Source of the DNA: Bacteroidaceae bacterium
GTDB lineage: Bacteria; Bacteroidota; Bacteroidia; Bacteroidales; Bacteroidaceae
Reading direction: 5' to 3'
DNA length: 64,000 bases
NCBI GenBank assembly: GCA_016286165.1
Contig: JAEESE010000010.1
Span: forward strand, 62,001 to 126,000
Shown: positions 50,913-59,914 of the stretch, piece by piece
Position numbering within the stretch: position 1 is the first letter of the stretch
Layout of the letters: every line of letters begins with the position of its first letter
Notes under the pieces: model-generated
What the model was told of the DNA's origin: nothing
The model's input: the letters and a program-made list of their open reading frames with translations, nothing else
Database searches by the model: none
Position numbers and translations under genes: made by a program

Positions 50913-52934
50913 ATGGCAGAAAGTCCCATAACGATACTCCAACGGCAACGAGCCCTGCTGCAGACAGAGTATGCCTACGAGAAGGCTGAGTTCCAACGCT
51001 TGACGGAAGCTACCGGCATAGAGCGTAAGGTGGAACGCGGTGTGGCTTGGTACCCGCTGACGATAGGGCGCAGCTACCACAACTCGTTGGATCAGTTTGT
51101 GGTGGAGGTGAGCAAGTATGGTGAGAACAGCAAAGCTGCGGTTAAGGGTGAGAGCGCCTCCGACGCTGTTAGGAAAGGACTGTCGCAGAGCGAAGACCTT
51201 CAAGAGCCGACGCTTTTTGAGCCTGGCAAGCCGGTGTGTTTCTTCTCGCAAGATGCCTCGGGCGACCGCTACGGCACAGGCGGTATGCTACATTACTACA
51301 AGTTTGTGGCTCAGGTGAGCTATGTCGAGAACGACCGCATGGTCATCGCCTTGCCCTCGCCTGCAGCATTGGAACAGTTGCGCGATGCTTACCGACTGGG
51401 AGTTCAGCTTTACCTCGACGAGCAGACCTATCGGCTTATGTTTGAGGCGCTCGACGATGTCATCACAGCCAAGACAGGGCGCCTGGCCGACCTGCGCGAG
51501 ATTTTCCATTCCACCCTGCCATGCGGCAAATTTACCTTCGATGCCGTGCGTTTCCCATGGCTCAACACCAGCCAGCAGGCAGCCGTCAACGAAGTGCTCT
51601 GGGCCAAGGATGTGGCAGTGGTGCACGGCCCTCCGGGCACAGGCAAGACCACTACGCTGGTCGAAGCCATCTACGAGACACTTCGTCGCGAGAACCAGGT
51701 GCTGGTATGTGCTCAGTCGAATATGGCTGTGGACTGGATATCCGAGAAACTCGTCGACCGTGGCGTCAGTGTGCTACGAATTGGCAATCCCACTCGCGTG
51801 ACTGACAAAATGCTGTCGTTCACCTACGAGCGACGCTTTGAGAGCCATCCTTCCTACACCGAACTATGGGCAGTGCGCAAGGCCATACGCGACATCTATG
51901 CCTCGAAGAGCGGCAGCAGCGAGAGCCGCCACCAGAAGATAGCGCGCCTCAAGGACCGCGCCACCGACCTCGAATACACCATCAACCAAGCTTTGTTCAA
52001 CGATGCCAAGGTCATTGCCTGCACTCTCGCAGGTTCTGCCAATCGTCTGCTCACAGGCATGAAGTTCGGCTCGTTGTTTATTGACGAAGCGGCACAAGCA
52101 TTGGAAGCCGCCTGCTGGATAGCCATACGCAAGGCACATCGCGTAATCTTTGCAGGCGACCACCGTCAGTTGCCGCCCACCATAAAGTCGCCCGAAGCCT
52201 TGCATGGCGGTTTGGACAAGACATTGATGGAGTATATCGTTGAGAACAAACCTCATGCCGTGTCGCTGCTCACAGTACAGTACCGGATGTGCGACACTAT
52301 AATGCAGTTCCCCAACCAAGAGTTCTACGAAGGAAAGCTCCAAAGTGCTCCTGAGGTGAAATACCGTGGCATTCTGGATTGGGATACAGCTGTGGAATGG
52401 GTGGATAGCGGGGACCTACACACCGCCCTACAATGTATTAAACCGGGGGAAAGAATGCAGTCATCACAGGTAACCACTCCCCTCCCTACAAGGGAGAGGC
52501 AGGGGGGAGGGTCTTCTTGGTTCAATACCTCCGAGGCCGAGCTTACCCTTGCCACTCTCCAGCGCTACTTCGAGAAGATAGGGAAGGAGCGGTTGCTGGA
52601 GGAGAATGTCGACGTGGGTATCATATCACCTTATAAGGCGCAGATAGCCTTGTTGCGCCGTATGGTGCGCCGTGATTCTTACTGGAAGCCGTTCCGCCGG
52701 CTTATCACCATCAACACCGTAGACGGCTTCCAGGGTCAGGAGCGCGATGTCATCGTCATCAGTCTCGTGCGTAGCAACGACGAGGGCAACATAGGTTTCC
52801 TGCGCGACCTGCGACGCATGAACGTAGCCATCACACGAGCCCGCATGAAGCTCATCATCATAGGCGACCGCTCCACGCTCTGCCGTATGCCTTTCTATCG
52901 CAGGTTGGCCGAGTATATCGACGAGACTTATTAG
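50913..52934 (+). CDS. UPF1/SMBP2-like superfamily 1 helicase with repeat-derived insertion
   Basis: 673 residues. N-terminal beta-barrel-like part (1-150), then helicase motifs: GPPGTGKTT (motif I, about residue 240), SNMAVD (Ia), DEAAQA (II), GDHRQLPPT (III), QYRM (IV) and NTVDGFQGQERDVI (V) with NVAITRARMKL (VI). It unwinds DNA or RNA:DNA using ATP. Residues about 505-535 hold a stretch SQVTTPLPTRERQGGGSSW that does not fit the conserved spacing between motifs IV and V, coinciding with a GC-rich palindrome in the DNA. Divergent from the pump, alone as an operon. Confidence 0.9.
   Translation: MAESPITILQRQRALLQTEYAYEKAEFQRLTEATGIERKVERGVAWYPLTIGRSYHNSLDQFVVEVSKYGENSKAAVKGESASDAVRKGLSQSEDLQEPTLFEPGKPVCFFSQDASGDRYGTGGMLHYYKFVAQVSYVENDRMVIALPSPAALEQLRDAYRLGVQLYLDEQTYRLMFEALDDVITAKTGRLADLREIFHSTLPCGKFTFDAVRFPWLNTSQQAAVNEVLWAKDVAVVHGPPGTGKTTTLVEAIYETLRRENQVLVCAQSNMAVDWISEKLVDRGVSVLRIGNPTRVTDKMLSFTYERRFESHPSYTELWAVRKAIRDIYASKSGSSESRHQKIARLKDRATDLEYTINQALFNDAKVIACTLAGSANRLLTGMKFGSLFIDEAAQALEAACWIAIRKAHRVIFAGDHRQLPPTIKSPEALHGGLDKTLMEYIVENKPHAVSLLTVQYRMCDTIMQFPNQEFYEGKLQSAPEVKYRGILDWDTAVEWVDSGDLHTALQCIKPGERMQSSQVTTPLPTRERQGGGSSWFNTSEAELTLATLQRYFEKIGKERLLEENVDVGIISPYKAQIALLRRMVRRDSYWKPFRRLITINTVDGFQGQERDVIVISLVRSNDEGNIGFLRDLRRMNVAITRARMKLIIIGDRSTLCRMPFYRRLAEYIDETY
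52476..52511. repeat. GC-rich palindromic repeat inside the helicase gene
   Basis: CCCCTCCCT and AGGGAGAGG around ACA, then GGCAGGGGGGAGGG. Translates to PLPTRERQGGG, the same kind of peptide as in PL11 (PAPSRQGG). Confidence 0.65.
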
Positions 52935-52953
52935 CCCAATGGCCCTAACCAAT

Positions 52954-52995
52954 AAGCCCTCTCCCCAAACACGGGGAAGAGGGCTTGTTCTTTTT
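52954..52995 (+). terminator. Terminator after the helicase gene
   Basis: Stem AAGCCCTCTCCCC / GGGGAAGAGGGCTT with one bulged base, followed by GTTCTTTTT. Convergent peptide-transporter gene starts its 3' end at 53014. Confidence 0.8.
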
Positions 52996-53013
52996 ATTGG
53001 CATCAGCAAGTGC

Positions 53014-54540
53014 TTATGCCACCTTCTCCAAACGCTTCATCATGGCGAACATGAACAGGGCGCTGAGCAGGCAGAGGCCGGCGAAGACGAGCCAAACGGT
53101 GGTCAGCGAGAGACCGCCCCATAGGATGCCGCCTACGCTGACGAGGAGGTTGCCGATAGCTGTGGCCACGAACCAACCGCCCATCATCATGCCCTTGTAC
53201 TTCGGAGGTGCCACCTTCGACACGAACGAGATACCCATAGGCGAGAGCAGCAGCTCACCAAAGGTGAGTACGAGATACACGCTTATCAGCCAATAGGGCG
53301 AAGCGGGATAGGTGGCTGTGCCGGCTTCGATGGCCGCTTTCTGCTCGTTGGGCGTCAGCAGTCCCTGCGAAGCGAAAATCATAAGGCAGAAGGCAGCAGC
53401 AGCAACGATCATACCATAGGCTATCTTACGCGGAGCCTTAGGTTCCTTGCCCTTGGCGGCAAGAGCTCCGAAGATGGCCATGGACACAGGCGTCAGAGCG
53501 ACCACGTAGAAGGGATTGAACTGCTGGAAGATAGGAGCGCTGATGTCCACGGAGCCCGTAGCCTGGCTGTACTGATAGCCGAGGAAGGCGCAGGCAGCCA
53601 CGATGACGAGTGCTGCTATGCTCTTGCCCTTGCCGGTCTTCGACTGGAACACAGAGAACAGGCCATAGACGATGAAGATGATGGCCACGAGGTTCCACAC
53701 GTTGAACGGCATGGTGTGGACGCCCTCGGCGGTTTTCTGCGTGAACTGGTTGGCGAAGTATGTGAGCGAGAGGCCGTTCTGGTGGAACGCCATCCAGAAG
53801 AAGATGACAACGGCAAACACCAGGATGAGGGCCGTGATGCGCTGGCGAGTCTCCTCGGGCGTGAGCTCTTCGGCAGGAGCTATGCCTGCGGCTGCATCCT
53901 TCTTCTTATCGCCCTCGACGTGGCGGAAGGTGCTGCGGAAAGCGTAGTAGATGGCTATTGAAAGGATGAGCGATGCGCAAGCCACGGCGAAGGCGAAGTG
54001 GTAGCTGTCGGCATGGCTGAAGCCCAGGCTCTCCTGCGCCCATTTCATAATCGACACGGCAGCCGTGGGAGCAAACAAGGCGCCGATGTTGATGGCCATG
54101 TAGAAAATGCTGAAACCCGAGTCGCGACGTGTGGCATACTGAGGATCATCGTACAAGTTGCCCACCATGACCTGCAGGTTGCCCTTGAACAGGCCTGTGC
54201 CAAACGAGATGAGCAGCAGCGCTGCAAACATGCCAGCCAGCGCAAAGCCGCCGCCACCGAGGGGCACGGCCAGCAGCAGGTAGCCGAAGAACATGATGAG
54301 GATGCCGATGGTCACCATCTTGCCGAAGCCGAACTTGTCGGCCAGGATACCGCCCACGAGCGGCAGGAAATAGACGAGGCCGAGGAACGAGCCGTAGATG
54401 ATACCTGAGACGGATTCCGAGAGACCGAAGTTCTCGCCGAGGAACAGGGCGAAGACGGCTATCATGGTGTAGTAGCCGAAGCGTTCGCCGGTGTTGGCCA
54501 ATGCCAGTGCATAGAGGCCTTTGGGTTGATTTTCAAACAT
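53014..54540 (-). CDS. POT-family proton-dependent oligopeptide transporter
   Basis: 508 residues from ATG 54540 (a GTG 18 bp upstream is less likely). At least 12 membrane segments, probably 14 as in most bacterial POTs. The motif ANTGERFGYYTM holds the conserved ExxERF-type site, FGKMVTIGILIMFFGY follows, and a large mid-protein cytoplasmic loop (about 200-225) has Lys/Asp/Glu. It imports di- and tripeptides with protons. The gene is alone; a TATCTTTG box (54609-54616 on the minus strand) gives a leader of about 60 nt. Confidence 0.92.
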   Translation of the reverse strand: MFENQPKGLYALALANTGERFGYYTMIAVFALFLGENFGLSESVSGIIYGSFLGLVYFLPLVGGILADKFGFGKMVTIGILIMFFGYLLLAVPLGGGGFALAGMFAALLLISFGTGLFKGNLQVMVGNLYDDPQYATRRDSGFSIFYMAINIGALFAPTAAVSIMKWAQESLGFSHADSYHFAFAVACASLILSIAIYYAFRSTFRHVEGDKKKDAAAGIAPAEELTPEETRQRITALILVFAVVIFFWMAFHQNGLSLTYFANQFTQKTAEGVHTMPFNVWNLVAIIFIVYGLFSVFQSKTGKGKSIAALVIVAACAFLGYQYSQATGSVDISAPIFQQFNPFYVVALTPVSMAIFGALAAKGKEPKAPRKIAYGMIVAAAAFCLMIFASQGLLTPNEQKAAIEAGTATYPASPYWLISVYLVLTFGELLLSPMGISFVSKVAPPKYKGMMMGGWFVATAIGNLLVSVGGILWGGLSLTTVWLVFAGLCLLSALFMFAMMKRLEKVA

Positions 54541-54608
54541 AGTTGTGTGGCGCGGCACTGCCGCTGTTAATGTTTATAAAGTTGAAAGATTAAAGCCTTT
54601 TTCGGGCA

Positions 54609-54616
54609 CAAAGATA
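54609..54616 (-). promoter_or_regulatory. -7 box TATCTTTG for the POT gene (minus strand)
   Basis: Reads TATCTTTG from 54616 to 54609 in the divergent spacer (54541-54725). Confidence 0.7.
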
Positions 54617-54689
54617 ACGAATAAATCAAGAAAGCATGCACTTTCATCGGTTTTTATGCGTTTGATAGTGAAAAAAAGTATGTTCTGCG

Positions 54690-54697
54690 TACCTTTG
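54690..54697 (+). promoter_or_regulatory. -7 box TACCTTTG for the SulP gene
   Basis: Lies 28 bp before ATG 54726. Confidence 0.75.
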
Positions 54698-54725
54698 CAG
54701 CGCGTTTCACAATACTAAGCTACTT

Positions 54726-56435
54726 ATGCAACCCATTATTTTAAGCTGCTTAAAGCATTACAACCGCGAAACATTCATCAAGGACCTTCTTTCCGGCATC
54801 ATCGTGGGCATAGTGGCTCTGCCGCTGGCCATAGCCTTCGGTATAGCCTCAGGAGTAACGCCCGAGCAGGGCATCACCACGGCCATCGTGGCGGGCCTGA
54901 TCATTTCGCTGCTGGGCGGTTCCAAGGTTCAGATAGGCGGCCCCACGGGTGCCTTCATCGTCATCATTGCCGGCATCATAGGGCAGTACGGCATGCAAGG
55001 CCTTATGATAGCCACGCTGCTCGCGGGCGTGTTCCTTATTATGTTAGGACTGTTCCGCCTGGGCACCATCATCAAGTATATCCCCTACCCCATCGTCGTA
55101 GGTTTCACCAGCGGTATCGCCCTCACCATCTTCACCACGCAGATCAAGGATTTGTTCGGCCTGACGATAGAGGGTGACGTGCCTGCCGATTTCATATCGA
55201 AATGGGTATGCTACGCCCACCACTTCGCCAGCATCGACCTGTGGAGCACCATCGTGGGCGTGGGGTCGGTGGTCATCATTGCCTGCTGGCCTTACGTGAA
55301 CAAGGTAAAATATGTCAACGGCCACCTCTCCGCCCTGAACAAGCTGCCCGGCTCATTGATTGCCATACTGGTGATGACCATAGGTGTGCTCATACTCAAG
55401 CACCACGGCTTGGCTGAAAGCGTCGACACCATCGGCGACCGCTTCCGCATCAACGCCTCGCTGCCGACACCTGCCGTGCCCGCCCTGTCGTGGGAAGTGG
55501 TGCGCCAGTTGTTTGCCCCTGCCATCACCATTGCCGTGTTAGGAGCCATAGAGTCGCTTCTGTCGGCTACCGTGGCCGACGGTGTCATTGGCGACCGCCA
55601 CGACAGCAACCAGGAGCTCATCGCCCAGGGCGTGGCCAATCTCGTGACGCCCATTTTCGGAGGCATACCTGCCACTGGAGCCATAGCACGCACGATGACC
55701 AACATCAACAACGGCGGCCGCACACCCATCGCAGGTGTCATACACGCCGTGGTGCTGCTGCTCATCTTCCTCATCCTCATGCCCTATGCCCAGTACATAC
55801 CCATGGCCTGCCTGGCCGGCGTGCTGGTCATCGTGGCTTACAACATGAGCGGCTGGCGCACGTTCCGTCAGCTGTTGAGAAATCCCAAGTCGGACATCTC
55901 CGTGCTGCTGATCACCTTCCTGCTCACCGTGGTCTTCGACCTCACCGTGGCCATCGAGGTGGGTCTGATGCTGGCATGCCTGCTGTGTATGCGCCGTATG
56001 GCCGAGACCACGCAGGTCAGCGTGCTCACCGACGAGATAGACCCCGCCACCGAAGTGGACTTCGAAGCCACCAACCTCGAGCATTTCAAGATACCCGACG
56101 GCTGCGAGGTGTACGAGATCAACGGTCCCTTCTTCTTCGGCATTGCCAACCGCTTCGAGGAAATCATGGGCCGCATGCCACGCCGCCCCAAGGTGCGCAT
56201 CATTCGCATGCGTAAGGTGCCGTTCGTAGATTCCACAGGCATGCACAACCTCGAGAACCTCGTAGCCATGTCGCGCCAGCAGGGCATCCACGTCATCCTC
56301 TCGGGCGTCAATCCCAAGGTGCACGAGGTGCTCATGCGCAACGGTTTCGGCACCATCGTAGGCGAGGAGAACATACGCCCGCACATCAATATGGCTTTGG
56401 AACGTGCCCGCGAAGTGCTGGCGCAGACAAAATAA
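54726..56435 (+). CDS. SulP-family anion transporter with STAS domain
   Basis: 569 residues. About 12-14 membrane segments (20-420) with VALPLAIAFGIASGVTPEQG and GGPTGAFIVIIAGI, the family anion-site helices, and ESLLSATVADG. The cytoplasmic STAS domain is at the end (about 455-565; FVDSTGMHNLENLV). SulP proteins carry sulfate, bicarbonate, dicarboxylates or other anions; the cargo cannot be told here. Separate promoter; TrkH follows with its own. Confidence 0.92.
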   Translation: MQPIILSCLKHYNRETFIKDLLSGIIVGIVALPLAIAFGIASGVTPEQGITTAIVAGLIISLLGGSKVQIGGPTGAFIVIIAGIIGQYGMQGLMIATLLAGVFLIMLGLFRLGTIIKYIPYPIVVGFTSGIALTIFTTQIKDLFGLTIEGDVPADFISKWVCYAHHFASIDLWSTIVGVGSVVIIACWPYVNKVKYVNGHLSALNKLPGSLIAILVMTIGVLILKHHGLAESVDTIGDRFRINASLPTPAVPALSWEVVRQLFAPAITIAVLGAIESLLSATVADGVIGDRHDSNQELIAQGVANLVTPIFGGIPATGAIARTMTNINNGGRTPIAGVIHAVVLLLIFLILMPYAQYIPMACLAGVLVIVAYNMSGWRTFRQLLRNPKSDISVLLITFLLTVVFDLTVAIEVGLMLACLLCMRRMAETTQVSVLTDEIDPATEVDFEATNLEHFKIPDGCEVYEINGPFFFGIANRFEEIMGRMPRRPKVRIIRMRKVPFVDSTGMHNLENLVAMSRQQGIHVILSGVNPKVHEVLMRNGFGTIVGEENIRPHINMALERAREVLAQTK

Positions 56436-56492
56436 ATCAGCCTCAGGGCAAAAAAACTTTAGTCATTAATCTCTATTTTCTCAACTTTTCAT

Positions 56493-56500
56493 TACCTTTG
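56493..56500 (+). promoter_or_regulatory. -7 box TACCTTTG for trkH
   Basis: Only 13 bp before ATG 56514, so the leader would be very short. Confidence 0.7.
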
Positions 56501-56513
56501 CGGCCGAAAAGAA

Positions 56514-57971
56514 ATGATTAACTGGAGACTACTTTCTAAGATTCTTGGTCAGCTGCTCGGCATCGAAGCAGTGATGCTCATCGTGTGCATCATCATGTCG
56601 CTAAGCTACCACGAGAGCGATGCCGTAGCCTTCGGGTGGGCATTAGGCGCCACGCTGCTTACAGCCCTCATTCTGCTGTGGTACGGCCGCGATGCCTCCA
56701 CGTTTCTCAACCGCCGCGAGGCATACCTCATAGTCTCGCTCTCGTGGGTAGTGTTCAGCTTCCTGGGCTCCATACCCTTCATGGCCAGCGGCAGCCTCAC
56801 CACGCTCACCGATGCCTATTTCGAGACCATGTCGGGCTTCACCACCACCGGCGCCTCGCTTATCGACGATGTCGAGCGTCTGCCCCACGCCATACTCTTC
56901 TGGCGCAGCCTCACGCAATGGATAGGCGGTCTGGGCATCGTGTTCTTCACCATAGCCATCATACCGTCGCTCGTCGAGGGCGGCGTACGCGTGTTCTCAG
57001 CCGAGGCCACAGGACCTATGCGCACCAAGCTGCATCCGCGCCTCAGCACCACAGCCAAATGGATATGGGGCATCTACATCTTCATCACCGTAGTATGCGC
57101 CATCCTCTTCTGGATCGAGGGCATGGACGCCTTCGACAGCGTCAACTACGCCATGACGGTGACCGCAACAGGCGGTTTCGCCACCCACAACTCCAGCACC
57201 GGCTATTTCCACAACCCGTATATTGACTACACGGCCATAGCCTTCATGTTCCTCTCGGGCGTGAGCTTCACCCTGCTCTACCTCACCGTGTTCAAGGGCC
57301 GTGTGCGCCAGCTCATCAAGAACTCCGAGCTGCGCCTGTTCGTCTTCCTCGTGGTCAGCGCCACAGCCTTCATCATGGTAGTGCTGATGCATTCGTGCCA
57401 CTACCGCGCCGAGGATGCGCTGCGATCCAGCCTCTTCCAGGTCGTCTCCTTCGCCACCACCACAGGCGTCTTCAACGACGATGCCGGCCAATGGCCACAT
57501 ATCACATGGGTAGTGCTCTCAGTGCTGATGTTCTTCGGCGGCTGCTCAGGCTCCACGGCCGGAGGCTTCAAATGCGTGCGAGGCGTCATGGTGCTGGGCG
57601 TCATACGCAACGAGCTGCGCCGTGTGCTCCACCCGCGAGCCGTGCTGCCCGTGCGCGTCAACAAGCAGCCGGTGCCCTACTCCACCCAGGCCACACTCCT
57701 GGGCTATTTCGCGCTCTACCTGCTGCTCTGCCTCGTCACATATTTCATCATGATCATAACCGGTGTCGACAGCACCAACTCCATCACCATAGCCCTCTCG
57801 TGCGCCAGCAACGTAGGGCCCACCCTCGGCCTCGAGATAGGTCCCACCATGTCGTGGGCCATGCTCCCCAGTATGGTAAAATGGCTCCTCTCGCTGCTCA
57901 TGCTCATGGGCCGTCTTGAGATAGTCAGCGTCGTCGTCCTCTTCACCCGCTCCTTCTGGCGCGACAGGTGA
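56514..57971 (+). CDS. trkH: Potassium uptake channel subunit TrkH
   Basis: 485 residues, all membrane. The four pore loops with their filter glycines are visible: SGFTTTGASL, TATGGFATHN, FATTTGVFND and SCASNVGPTLG. TrkH forms a dimeric potassium channel gated by the TrkA ring. No trkA gene lies in the window. Its 3' end runs straight into a long word repeat. Confidence 0.93.
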   Translation: MINWRLLSKILGQLLGIEAVMLIVCIIMSLSYHESDAVAFGWALGATLLTALILLWYGRDASTFLNRREAYLIVSLSWVVFSFLGSIPFMASGSLTTLTDAYFETMSGFTTTGASLIDDVERLPHAILFWRSLTQWIGGLGIVFFTIAIIPSLVEGGVRVFSAEATGPMRTKLHPRLSTTAKWIWGIYIFITVVCAILFWIEGMDAFDSVNYAMTVTATGGFATHNSSTGYFHNPYIDYTAIAFMFLSGVSFTLLYLTVFKGRVRQLIKNSELRLFVFLVVSATAFIMVVLMHSCHYRAEDALRSSLFQVVSFATTTGVFNDDAGQWPHITWVVLSVLMFFGGCSGSTAGGFKCVRGVMVLGVIRNELRRVLHPRAVLPVRVNKQPVPYSTQATLLGYFALYLLLCLVTYFIMIITGVDSTNSITIALSCASNVGPTLGLEIGPTMSWAMLPSMVKWLLSLLMLMGRLEIVSVVVLFTRSFWRDR

Positions 57972-58134
57972 AAAGAGTGAAAATGAAAAGTGAAGAGTGA
58001 AAAGTGAAAAGTGAAAAGTGAAAAGTGAAAAGTGAAAAATAAAAGTTACTCACACCTGTCAACTGTCAACTCATCAACTGTCAACTGTCAACTGTCAACT
58101 CATCAACTGTCAACTGTCAACTGTCAACTAAATA
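57970..58134. repeat. Long word-like tandem repeat (AAAAGTG, then TCAACTG)
   Basis: First seven or more GTGAAAA units (57970-58039), then a second array of TCAACTG with TCATCAACTG variants (about 58058-58128). It fills most of the 193-bp gap between trkH and the PurF-like gene. No TAnnTTTG box is seen here. Confidence 0.85.
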
Positions 58135-58164
58135 AGACTGTCAACCATAAATAAATAAGTACCC

Positions 58165-59613
58165 ATGGGCGGTTTCTTCGGTTCAATACAAACACAACCC
58201 TGCATCACCGATCTCTACTACGGAACGGACTACAACTCACACCTCGGCACCAAGCGCGGCGGTCTGGCCACCTATTCAGCCGAGAAGGGATTCTATCGCA
58301 GCATCCACAACCTCGAAAACCAGTACTTCCGCACTCGCTTCGAGGCCGAACTGCAGCGCTTCCCCGGCAACAGCGGCATAGGCGTCATCTCCGACACCGA
58401 CCCGCAGCCCATCATGGTCAACTCGCATCTGGGCAAGATGGCCGTCGTCACCGTGGCAAAGATCAACAACCTCGATGAACTCACGCGCGAACTCCTCGAC
58501 GAAGGCGACCACTTCTCCGAGATGTCGAGCGGCAAGACTAACCCCACCGAGCTCATCACGCTCCTCATAGCACGCGGCAAGACATTCGTCGACGGCATAG
58601 AGAACGTCTTCAGCAAGGTCCGAGGCTCTTGCTCAATGCTCATACTCACCGAAAACGGCATCATAGCAGCACGCGACCACCTCGGACGCACACCCATCGT
58701 CGTGGGACGGAAAGAAGGCGCCTGGGGCGTGACATCCGAAACCACTGCATTTCCCAACCTCGGCTACGAAGTAGACCACTTCCTCGGCCCCGGCGAGATC
58801 GTACGCCTCACAGCCGACGGCATAGAGCAGCTGCGCAAGCCCAACCAAGAGATGCAGGTATGCTCGTTCCTATGGGTCTACTACGGCTTCCCCACATCCA
58901 CCTACGAAGGGCGCAACGTAGAAGCCATGCGCCACACATGCGGCGTGCTCATGGGCCAGCAGGACGATACCCAGGTCGACCTCGTGGCAGGCATACCCGA
59001 CTCAGGCGTAGGCATGGCCACCGGCTATGCCGAGGGAATAGGAGCCCCCTACCGCCGAGCCATCTCCAAGTACACACCCACCTGGCCACGCTCCTTCATG
59101 CCTGGCAACCAGCTCACACGCAACCTCGTGGCCAAGATGAAACTCATACCCAACCGCGAGGCACTCGAGGGCAAACGCTGCCTCTTCTGCGACGACAGCA
59201 TCGTGCGCGGCACACAGCTGCGCGACAACGTGCGCGGACTCTTCGACCTCGGAGCCAAGGAGGTGCACATGCGCATAGCATGCCCGCCGCTCATCTACGG
59301 CTGCCCGTTCATCAATTTCTCTGCATCCAAGAGCGACATGGAACTGCTCACGCGACAAGTGATCCACGACCTCGAGAACGACCAGGACCACACCCCCGGA
59401 GGCATAGGAGGCGAAGCCACCACCGCATGCGAGATACTGCAGGAATACGCACGCACCGACTCGCCCAAATACCGCGCCATGGTCGAGGAAATGGGTCGAC
59501 GCCTCGGACTCACATCCCTGCGCTTCAACACCCTCGAAATCCTCATCCGAGCCATCGGACTCCCAAAGTGCAAAGTCTGCACCCACTGCTTCGACGGCTC
59601 CAGCCACTTCTAA
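58165..59613 (+). CDS. PurF-like phosphoribosyltransferase lacking the glutaminase nucleophile
   Basis: 482 residues aligned end to end with amidophosphoribosyltransferase. The PRPP loop CDDSIVRGTQ (about 350) and AGIPDSGVGMATGYAEG (about 275) are intact. The glutaminase half is not: true PurF begins Met-Cys-Gly with Cys as nucleophile, but this begins MGGFFGS, and the usual RYST substrate loop is replaced by GVISDTDPQP. So it should not take ammonia from glutamine in the normal way. It could use free ammonia, another amine, or act as a regulatory paralogue. I recall similar MGGFFG proteins in other Bacteroidales annotated as PurF. The C-terminal KCKVCTHCFDG has three cysteines. Confidence 0.85.
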   Translation: MGGFFGSIQTQPCITDLYYGTDYNSHLGTKRGGLATYSAEKGFYRSIHNLENQYFRTRFEAELQRFPGNSGIGVISDTDPQPIMVNSHLGKMAVVTVAKINNLDELTRELLDEGDHFSEMSSGKTNPTELITLLIARGKTFVDGIENVFSKVRGSCSMLILTENGIIAARDHLGRTPIVVGRKEGAWGVTSETTAFPNLGYEVDHFLGPGEIVRLTADGIEQLRKPNQEMQVCSFLWVYYGFPTSTYEGRNVEAMRHTCGVLMGQQDDTQVDLVAGIPDSGVGMATGYAEGIGAPYRRAISKYTPTWPRSFMPGNQLTRNLVAKMKLIPNREALEGKRCLFCDDSIVRGTQLRDNVRGLFDLGAKEVHMRIACPPLIYGCPFINFSASKSDMELLTRQVIHDLENDQDHTPGGIGGEATTACEILQEYARTDSPKYRAMVEEMGRRLGLTSLRFNTLEILIRAIGLPKCKVCTHCFDGSSHF

Positions 59614-59614
59614 T

Positions 59615-59660
59615 GGGGCCCTGCCCCTGTTAGGGAGGGGAGATGAGGGGAGAGGGCTTG
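59615..59660. repeat. GC-rich palindromic repeat, intergenic copy after the PurF-like gene
   Basis: GCCCCTGTTAGGGAGGGG followed by a G-rich run ending AGAGGGCTTG, which also ends the helicase terminator. The rest of 59614-59914 holds a minus-strand -7 box, a 16-bp palindrome (59819-59834) and a terminator. Confidence 0.65.
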
Positions 59661-59753
59661 TTTTGCCGGCAGTAGCCGTCAGAAGTTCCTGCACTTTCGG
59701 CCACAAGTGCAGTTGTTCCAGGCGCGCAGTTTCTTTACTCCATAACCACAGCG

Positions 59754-59761
59754 CAAAGGTA
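59754..59761 (-). promoter_or_regulatory. Orphan -7 box TACCTTTG on the minus strand
   Basis: Reads TACCTTTG from 59761 to 59754, heading into the antisense of the PurF-like gene. No gene is visible downstream on that strand. Confidence 0.4.
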
Positions 59762-59839
59762 CAACATTTGCAGCGTAGTTCAGAGATGAGTGGGCTCGCT
59801 AACTAAGATGAACACATGGGCTGAAATTTCAGCCGACAT

Positions 59840-59871
59840 AAAAAATACAAGGGCGCAAACTTGCGCCCTTG
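59840..59871 (-). terminator. Terminator of the PL11-GH51 operon
   Basis: Perfect 11-bp stem CAAGGGCGCAA / TTGCGCCCTTG (59848-59858, 59861-59871); on the minus strand it is followed by TATTTTTTA. Confidence 0.8.
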
Positions 59872-59914
59872 CCGAAAACCCACGAATTGCCTGACGGCGT
59901 CAGCAAGACGAGGA

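Noticed and set aside
59002..59706. 234-codon minus-strand frame across the PurF-like gene's 3' end
   Set aside because: It reads through the GC-rich repeat (SPLPSSPLPNRG) and then the antisense of the PurF-like gene, so it is not a real protein despite the nearby -7 box.
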